Part shown: in pieces, positions 11,401-20,400 of the stretch
Position numbering within the stretch: the first letter of the stretch is position 1
Layout of the letters: every line of letters starts with the position of its first letter
NCBI GenBank assembly: GCA_947184155.2
Contig: CAMXCT020001693.1
Coordinates: forward strand, 1 to 64,000
Direction of reading: 5' to 3'
Length of the DNA stretch: 64,000 nucleotides
Source: Cladocopium goreaui
Lineage: Eukaryota; Sar; Dinophyceae; Suessiales; Symbiodiniaceae
Position numbers and translations under genes: made by a program
The notes under the pieces: model-generated
The model's database searches: none
What the model was told of the DNA's origin: nothing
The model's input: only the letters and a program-made list of their open reading frames with translations

Positions 11401-14400
11401 GGCAACGGCTCCCACTGCCTAACGTTGCTTTCTGAACCTACAAGAAAACTAGCTCTCTTCCAGCCGCCAAGGCTCACAAACGGCGCCCTCGCCTCAGCAA
11501 AACAGCAGGGCCCTGAAGGACGGACCGAGCCTCCGGGCGACGGCTCCCACTGCCTAACGTTGCTTTCTGAACCTACAAGAAAAGCGCCCTCGCCACAGCA
11601 AAACAGCAGGGCCCTGAAGGACGGACCGAGCCTCCGGGCAACGGCTCCCAAACTAGCTCTCTTCCAGCCGTCAAGGCTCACAAACGGCGCCCTCGCCACA
11701 GCAAAACAGCAGGGCCCTGAAGGACGGACCGAGCCTCCGGGCAACGGCTCCCACTGCCTAACGTTGCTTTCTGAACCTACAAGAAAACAAGCTCTCTTCC
11801 AGCCGTCAAACCTTCAAAAACGCGCCGTCAAGGTTCACAAACGGCGCCCTCGCCGCAGCAAAACAGCAGGGCCCTGAAGGACGGACCGAGCCTCCGGGCA
11901 ACAGCTCCCACTGCCTAACGTTGCTTTCTGAACCTACAAGAAAACTAGCTCTCTTCCAGCCGTCAAGGCTCACAAACGGTGCCTTCGCCACAGCAAAACA
12001 GCAGGGCCCTGAAGGACGGACCGAGCCTCCGGGCAACGGCTCCCACTGCCTAGCGTTGCTTTCTGAACCTACAAGAAAACTAGCTCTCTTCCAGCCGTCA
12101 AGGCTCACAAACGGCGCCCTCGCCACAGCAAAACAGCAGGGCCCTGAAGGACGGACCGAGCCTCCGGGCAACGCTCCCAAACTAGCTCTCTTCCAGCCGT
12201 CAAGGCTCACAAACGGCGCCTCCGCCACAGCAAAACAGCAGGGCCCTGAAGGACGGACCGAGCCTCCGGGCAACGGCTCCCACTGCCTAACGTTGCTTTC
12301 TGAACCTACAAGAAAACAAGCTCTCTTCCAGCCGTCAAACCTTCAAAAACGCACCCTTTCCGGCCGTCACAAACATTCAAAAACGGCGCCTTCGCCAGTC
12401 TCAAAAAGGACGGTCCTGAAGGACGGGCCGGGCTTGCGGGCGACAGCCCCTAGTCAGTCCTCCTCTATCGCGCTCCCCCTGCTGGCGGCAGGGGTCGGCG
12501 GATTAGTTACTTGCTGGTTGAAAGGATTAAACCGTCCATATATTGCTGGTTAACCCCCAATGTTTCCCATCAGAGGACTCCGTTTGAGCTACTAAAAAAT
12601 ACCCAGTTTGATTGGCTATTAGGCTATGGAAGTTTTGGTACCTGGCTTATTGGGGATCATTTTCTTACGCAACTGGGTTACCGAGCAACCAGTAGGTGCC
12701 CAGCAGCAGCTGTGCCTTACTTCTGACGCGCCGTGTTTTGTGCTCCGTGGACGATGAACATGCTGCGCTGATGGAGATCTACCGCGTCTTGAAACCAGGT
12801 CGGGCGTAGCTGTGAAGAATGAGGGTAGATGGGATATAAACCAAGAAGTTTTCGGGTTGGGATATCATGGGGTTATACGATATGGAAGCTAATAGGGTAT
12901 AACTAAGGATGTGGAGAATATGAGCTATAGTGATATGGCCAACAGCAGAGGTATATTTAAGGGCTGCCGCCCCTGCCGCCGACCCCGGAAGAATTGGCAA
13001 GCCGTCAGAACGTATATATGGTACAGGCCTGCACCCCCCCCCAAAAAAAAATGGGGAAAGGATGTTCCTGGGACAGTTTTACACGCATTGTTGCCTGTTA
13101 TGGTTTTTATGTTAAAGGGGAACGTGCGTTCCTTGGTGTTGATGTTTTTTGTGATGTATGTTGTAAGACATTTTTGGTAAAAACGTTTCATCCTAACCTT
13201 GTTGATTATTTTAGGGGAGTATCATCGATTGGGTCAGGATTTGTTGAGGTTGTTAGGGTTTTAAAGTTTTCATTTATTCAACTAAGATTTGAAAAGAAGG
13301 GAATGTATCATTAAGATTGTCTATTATTTCTTGATGACTTAACGGTTCTGTCACTTCTTCATTGTTTGATTGTTTTTGTGTTTTTCCATTATCTTTTTGT
13401 TTTTGACCGGAATTGTTGGTTTGTGCTCATGGTTTTTTCTTTCCATTTCTTTTTAGGATGGTGTGTCTGACCACCCTTGCGTGAGTCGTAGGCTTCGCAA
13501 GGAAAAAGGCACATCGTAATAATTGGGTTTGTGAAATTGAAAGAAAAAAACATGGGCCCAAGTCAGCAGCATCAGCAGCATCATTAGCTTCAGCATCAGA
13601 ATATATATATTGTTATCACTGTTACAATTAAATTATTATCAGTATTTAGTAGATGAATTTGGTGAAAACATGGGGGGTTTTGATCTTGTGATCGTCCTGG
13701 TGGTAGCTACAGGCAAAAAGAATTTAAGGTACTGTATCACATCATCCTATTTGAGTTGGCATGTTTGTTAACTTACCCATTTTTCAGGTTCAGCATGGGG
13801 TTCATCCCGGTATGGTGTTGGTGCATCCCAGCTCGTAGCAGCAGTGTTTCCCATGGTTTTGCAGCGCTTGTCTTGGCGATGGACTGCTTCGCACCAGTAA
13901 ACAAACTTCGCGCGGAACAATGGGCGCGACAGCGTGGGCAGGTCATTTGCTATGCAGTAGCTACGGACAAAGTCTCGGCACGAGCGTTGCACGAGAAGCC
14001 CGACATCGCCCACGATAAGCTCACATGGCTGCAGCGCAGCGACGCTGACTGCGGCAACCGGTACGGCGTCCTTCCGCTGTGCATAGGTATGCCCGTGCAA
14101 GCGCGAGAACATCTCTACCGAAAAGAGTTCAAGATTTTGAAAGGATGCCATGGAACAGTCTGCGGGTGGTCTCGCGTCGAAACAGAAACAGAATCGGCAG
14201 ACGGAGCAATCATTTGGAACAAACTTCCTGAGTATATTTTTGTGCGTTTTGAAACACGCACACGGTGGACTATCCCAGACATCGATGAAGAGAACGTCTT
14301 TCCAGTCAGCGTGCGAAGTGGACTGTGGTTTTTGGACGCGGGCCGCGCCAACCCACAATTGAAAGTGACGCGATACCAATTTCCTATTGCGCCCGACTTC

Positions 14401-17400
14401 GCTGACACGTTCTATGGCGCGCAAGGAAGCACAATAGAGCCGGGCGTGATTGTGGACATGATCGGTGCAGACCCAATAGCGGCTTACATTGGGATGACGC
14501 GCTGCCGCACACGGCAGAAGATCTTGATCTACCGTCCGTTCCCGCTGGCGCCTTTTCAAGAGGGCCTGCCGCTTGGAAGGCAACTTCTGCTTGACGTGTG
14601 GAAGCAGGAACCGGTGGACTGGGACGCGTTGCGCAAGAAGTACTTGGATGAGAGGCCATGTCATGAGTGTGGGGAGATGAAACGCAAAGATGCATTCACC
14701 AAAGCGCAGTGGAAACAGGAGACACACCGCGTTTGTAAAGAATGCACTGCGCAGAAGCGCGAGGCAGGCACACCGTATCGATGCACGCAGTGTGGCCTGT
14801 GGCACGCTGCGTGCCACTTTGCAAGCAAGCACCAAAACCCCCGCTGGAGCATGTATCGCGTCTGTCTGTCGTGTGATGCTAAAAGAAAATGTTTTGTTTG
14901 CCAAAGCAAACAAACGAAAGAATACTTCGGCGCCTCAGCGTGGATGGCTAGGAAGCCTACGCGAAGAGTGTGTTTGCAGTGCCAAACGAAAACGCGTGGT
15001 TCTTGGAAGTGCGCAGCCTGTCACCAACGCAAACCGCAGCAGCAATTTTCTGATTTCATTGGAAAGCGGCCTTCTGGCGAAAACGGCACACAAATATGCA
15101 ATGTATGCCGCGCTGTCGTTGCGCAAGCAGTTCTCCGCAAGCGGGCTGCTGCATCGATCATAAGCCGACTGGAACCTCTTCGCAAAAAATTGCGTCAAAC
15201 CCAAGTGCTACGCGAGACATGGCAAGCGATCGCAGAATACAGAAAAAAACGCACGGGCCAAACCATGACCAGCGAAAAAGAAGGTACACACGAGGTTGCA
15301 ATCCCAAAAGACATGGAGCAAAAGCCACCACCACAAAAGCTGTATGTGTACTCATGCCCTTTTTGCCAAAAATCTGTTACTACGTCAATTGTTTCCGGAC
15401 ATGTCAACCACCGACGCATATGTGGGAGACAATTTCGCGTGCAGGATGGCCTTCTTCGACCGACGCTGCCGGCAACGCGCTTTTCGCACATATGCCCTAC
15501 TTGTGGAACCTGCGTCCAGAGCACCAAAGAATTTGGGCGAATCCAAAGCAAACACAAACAATCCAATGGCCGCGTGTGCCCCCGAACGGAATGGCATGCA
15601 CAGTAACAACAAACGACCAGTTCCGGCTTGCTTGTCTGCTTCAGCTCTCAGCATGAAAACTTTCTGCTCCTGCTGCTGTTGCGGCAAAAGCTTCTGCTGC
15701 TGTTATTGCTGCTGCCGCGGGTCGTCTATTTGCTGCTGTTACTTTTCCTCCTGCTAGCAGGCAAAAAACTTCGATGGTGTTGCCTGCGGTTGCTTGCACT
15801 ACAACAGCTTCTACCAAATCGCACACACCATGGCTCTGAAGGACGATCTAGTTCCAAAAACCACGCCAAAAAAGTGCCTAACGTCCCGTCTGAAATCCCA
15901 GAAAAACAACTTTTTTCGAGAATTTCTGTTGCCTGCGGCCGCTCGCAGGAAAACAACTTCGAAAAAAGCAGCTCCCGGCAGGAAAACACTATGGCTCTGA
16001 AGGACGAACTAGTTCCAAAACCACGCCAAAAAAGTGCCTAACGTCCCTTCTGAAATCCTAGTAAAACAACCTTTTTCGAGAATTTCTGTTGCCTGCGGCC
16101 GCTCGCAGGAAAACAACTTCGAAAAAAGCAGCTCCCGGCAGGAAAACACCATGGCTCTGAAGGACGAACTAGTTCCACAACCACGCCAAAAAAGTGCCTA
16201 ACGTCCCGTCTGAAATCCTAGAAAAACAACCTTTTTCGCAGGAAAACAACTTCGAAAAAAGCATAAAGCAGCCCCCGGCAGGAAAACACCATGGCTCTGA
16301 AGGACGAACAACCTTTTTCGCAGGAAAACAACTTCGAAAAAAGCAGCTCCCGGCAGGAAAACACCATGGCTCTGAAGGACGAGCTAGTTCCAAAACCACG
16401 CCAAAAAAGTGCCTAACGTCCCGTCTGAAATCCTAGAAAAACAACCTTTTTCGAGAATTTCTGTTGCCTGCGGCCGCTCGCAGGAAAACAACTGCGAAAA
16501 AAGCAGCTCCCGGCAGGAAAACACCATGGCTCTGAAGGACGAACTAGTTCCAAAACCACGCCAAAAAAGTGCCTAACGTCCCGTCTGAAATCCAAGAAAA
16601 ACAACCTTTTTCGAGAATTTCTGTTGCCTGCGGCCGCTCGCAGGAAAACAACTGCGAAAAAAGCAGCTTCCGGCAGGAAAACACCATGGCTCTGAAGGAC
16701 GAACTAGTTCCAAAACCACGCCAAAAAAGTACCTAACGTCCCGTCTGAAATCCTAGAAAACAACCTTTTTCGAGAATTTCTGTTGCCTGCGCCCGCTCGC
16801 AGGAAAACAACTTCGAAAAAAAGCAGCTCCCGGCAGGAAAACACCATGGCTCTGAAGGACGAACTAGTTCCAAAACCACGCCAAAAAAGTGCCTAACGTC
16901 CCTTCTGAAATCCTAGAAAAACAACATAAAAAACGACATAAAACAACATAAAACAACTTTTTTCGAGAATTTCTGTTGCCTGCGGCCGCTCGCAGGAAAA
17001 CAACAAACATAAAAGCAGCTCCCGGCAGGAAAACACCATGGCTCTGAAGGACGAACTAGTTCCAAAACCACGCCAAAAAAGTGCCTAACGTCCCGTCTGA
17101 AATCCTAGAAAAATAACATTTTTCGAGAATTTCTGTTGCCTGCGCCCGCTCGCAGGAAAACAACTTCGAAAAAAACATAAAAGCAGCTCCCGGCAGGAAA
17201 ACACCATGGCTCTGAAGGACGAGCTAGTTCCAAAACCACGCCAAAAAAGTGCCTGACGTCCCTTCTGAAATCCTAGAAAAACAACCTTTTTCCGAAAACA
17301 ACTTCGAAAAAAGCATAAAAGCAGCTCCCGGCAGGAAAACACCATGGCTCTGAAGGACGAACTAGTTCTAAAACCACGCCAAAAAAGTGCCTAACGTCCC

Positions 17401-20400
17401 GTCTGAAATCCTAGAAAAACAACCTTTTTCGAGAATTTCTGTTGCCTGCGGCCGCTCGCAGGAAAACAACTTCGAAAAAATCACCTCCCCGGGGGGAAAA
17501 CACCAGGGCTCTGAAGGACGAGCGAGTGCCAGAACCACGCCAAAAAAGTGCCTAACGTGTCGTCTGAAATCCTAGAAAAATCTAGATTAGATTTTTGGTA
17601 GGCTGCTGGCTACTGGCTGCTGGCTGCTACTGGCGCTGGCTGCTAGCTACTGGCTATATGTGCACCTTTTGCGTGCTCTTGCCCACGTTCTTGACACCCA
17701 TTAGTGCCATCCTAGAAAAACACAATTTTTCGTGCTGCTAGCTGCTGCACTGCTACCATTGCGCTTACTGCTGCTGCGTCTGCTTGTGTCTGCTGCTGCC
17801 TGCTGCTGCCTGCTGCCTGCTGCTGCCTGCGGGCAGCTCCCCTTTGCGTCGGCCGGTCCCGTCTGAAATCCCAGAAAAACAACTTTTTTCGAGAATTTCT
17901 GTTGCCTGCGGCCGCTCGCAGGAAAACAACTTCGAAAAAAGCAGCTCCCGGCAGGAAAACACCATGGCTCTGAAGGACGAACTAGTTCCAAAACCACGCC
18001 AAAAAAGTACCTAACGTCCCTTCTGAAATCCTAGAAAAACAACCTTTTTCGAGAATTTCTGTTGCCTGCGGCCGCTCGCAGGAAAACAACTTCGAAAAAA
18101 GCAGCCCTCGGCAGGAAAACACCATGGCTCTGAAGGACGAACTAGTTCCAAAACCACGCCAAAAAAGTGCCTAACGTCCCGTCTGAAATCCTAGAAAAAC
18201 AACCTTTTTCGCAGGAAAACAACTTCGAAAAAAGCAGCTCCCGGCAGGAAAACACCATGGCTCTGAAGGACGAGCTAGTTCCAAAACCACGCCAAAAAAG
18301 TGCTTAACGTCCCGTCTGAAATCCTAGAAAAACAACCTTTTTCGAGAATTTCTGTTGCCTGCGGCCGCTCGCAGGAAAACAACTGCGAAAAAAGCAGCTC
18401 CCGGCAGGAAAATACCATGGCTCTGAAGGACGAACTAGTTCCAAAACCACGCCAAAAAAGTACCTAACGTCCCGTCTGAAATCCTAGAAAAACAACCTTT
18501 TTCGAGAATTTCTGTTGCCTGCGGCCGCTCGCAGGAAAACAACTTCGAAAAAAACATAAAAGCAGCTCCCGGCAGGAAAACACCATGGCTCTGAAGGACG
18601 AACTAGTTCCAAAACCACGCCAAAAAAGTGCCTAACGTCCCGTCTGAAATCCTAGAAAAACAACATTTTTCGAGAATTTCTGTTGCCTGCGCCCGCTCGC
18701 AGGAAAACAACTTCGAAAAAAACATAAAAGCAGCTCCCGGCAGGAAAGCACCATGGCTCTGAAGGACGAACTAGTTCCAAAACCACGCCAAAAAAGTGCC
18801 TAACGTCTCTTCTGAAATCCTAGAAAAACAACATAAAACAACATAGAAAAACAACATAAAACAACATAAAACAACCTTTTTCGAGAATTTCTGTTGCCTG
18901 CGGCCGCTCGCAGGAAAACAACTTCGAAAAAAGCAGCTCCCGGCAGGAAAACACCATGGCTCTGAAGGACGAACTAGTTCCAAAACCACGCCAAAAAAGG
19001 GCCTAACGTCCCGTCTGAAATCCTAGAAAAACAACATTTTTCGAGAATTTCTGTTGCCTGCGCCCGCTCGCAGGAAAACAACTTCGAAAAAAACATAAAA
19101 GCAGCTCCCGGCAGGAAAACACTATGGCTCTAAAGGACGAACTAGTTCCAAAACCACGCCAAAAAAGTGCCTAACGTCCCTTCTGAAATCCTAGAAAAAC
19201 AACCTTTTTCCGAAAACAACTTCGAAAAAAGCATAAAAGCAGCTCCCGGCAGGAAAACACCATGGCTCTGAAGGACGAACAACCTTTTTCGCAGGAAAAC
19301 AACTTCGAAAAAAGCAGCTCCCGGCAGGAAAACATCATGGCTCAGAAGGACGAGCTAGTTCCAAAACCACGCCAAAAAAGTGCCTAACGTCCCGTCTGAA
19401 ATCCTAGAAAAACAACATTTTTCGAGAATTTCTGTTGCCTGCGGCCGCTCGCAGGAAAACAACTGCGAAAAAAGCAGCTCCCGGCAGGAAAACACCATGG
19501 CTCTGAAGGACGAACTAGTTCCAAAACCACGCCAAAAAAGTACCTAACGTCCCGTCTGACATCCTAGAAAAACAACCTAACGTCCCGTCTGAAATCCTAG
19601 AAAAACAACCTTTTTCGAGAATTTCTGTTGCCTGCGGCCGCTCGCAGGAAAACAACTGCGAAAAAAGCAGCTCCCGGCAGGAAAACACCATGGCTCTGAA
19701 GGACGAACTAGTTCCAAAACCACGGCAAAAAAGTACCTAACGTCCCGTCTGACATCCTAGAAAAACAACCTTTTTCGAGAATTTCTGTTGCCTGCGGCCG
19801 CTCGCAGGAAAACAACTTCGAAAAAAGCAGCACCCGGCAGGAAAACACCATGGCTCTGAAGGACGAACTAGTCCCAAAACCACGCCAAAAAAGTGCCTAA
19901 CGTCCCGTCTGAAATCCTAGAAAAACAACATTTTTCGAGAATTTCTGTTGCCTGCGCCCACTCGCAGGAAAACAACTTCGAAAAAAACATAAAAGCAGCT
20001 CCCGGCAGGAAAACACCATGGCTCTGAAGGACGAACTAGTTCCAAAACCACGCCAAAAAAGTGCCTAACATCCCTTCTGAAATCTTAGAAAAACAACATA
20101 AAACAACATAAAACAACCTTTTTCGAGAATTTCTGTTGCCTGCGGCCGCTCGCAGGAAAACAACTTCGAAAAAAGCAGCTCCCGGCAGGAAAACACCATG
20201 GCTCTGAAGGACGAACTAGTTCCAAAACCACGCCAAAAAAGTGCCTAACATCCCGTCTGAAATCCTAGAAAAACAACATTTTTCGAGAATTTCTGTTGCC
20301 TGCGCCCGCTCGCAGGAAAACAACTTCGAAAAAAACATAAAAGCAGCTCCCGGCAGGAAAACACCATGGCTCTGAAGGATGAACTAGTTCCAAAACCACG

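Larger units (their letters stand above)
10051..12501 (+). mobile_element. Repeat element 1 (short relative of the helicase element)
   Basis: The left end contains CCTGCCGCCGACCCC (about 10,069-10,083) and the right end GGCAGGGGTCGGCGGATTA, so CCGCCGACCCC and GGGGTCGGCGG form an 11-bp subterminal inverted repeat shared with elements 2 and 3. ATTA on both sides could be a target duplication, but this is not certain. The content is a zinc-module ORF followed by a ~1.8-kb tandem array. It lies in an intron of the methyltransferase gene. Confidence 0.65.

Noticed and set aside
10045-12273. Minus-strand ORFs across array A (GGSVRPSGPCCF type repeats)
   Set aside because: They shadow the tandem unit and change frame with each deletion; the conserved signal is on the plus strand.
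13768-14913. 381-codon minus-strand ORF opposite the helicase ORF
   Set aside because: The plus frame has helicase and zinc motifs; the minus frame has none and is a shadow of its codon use.
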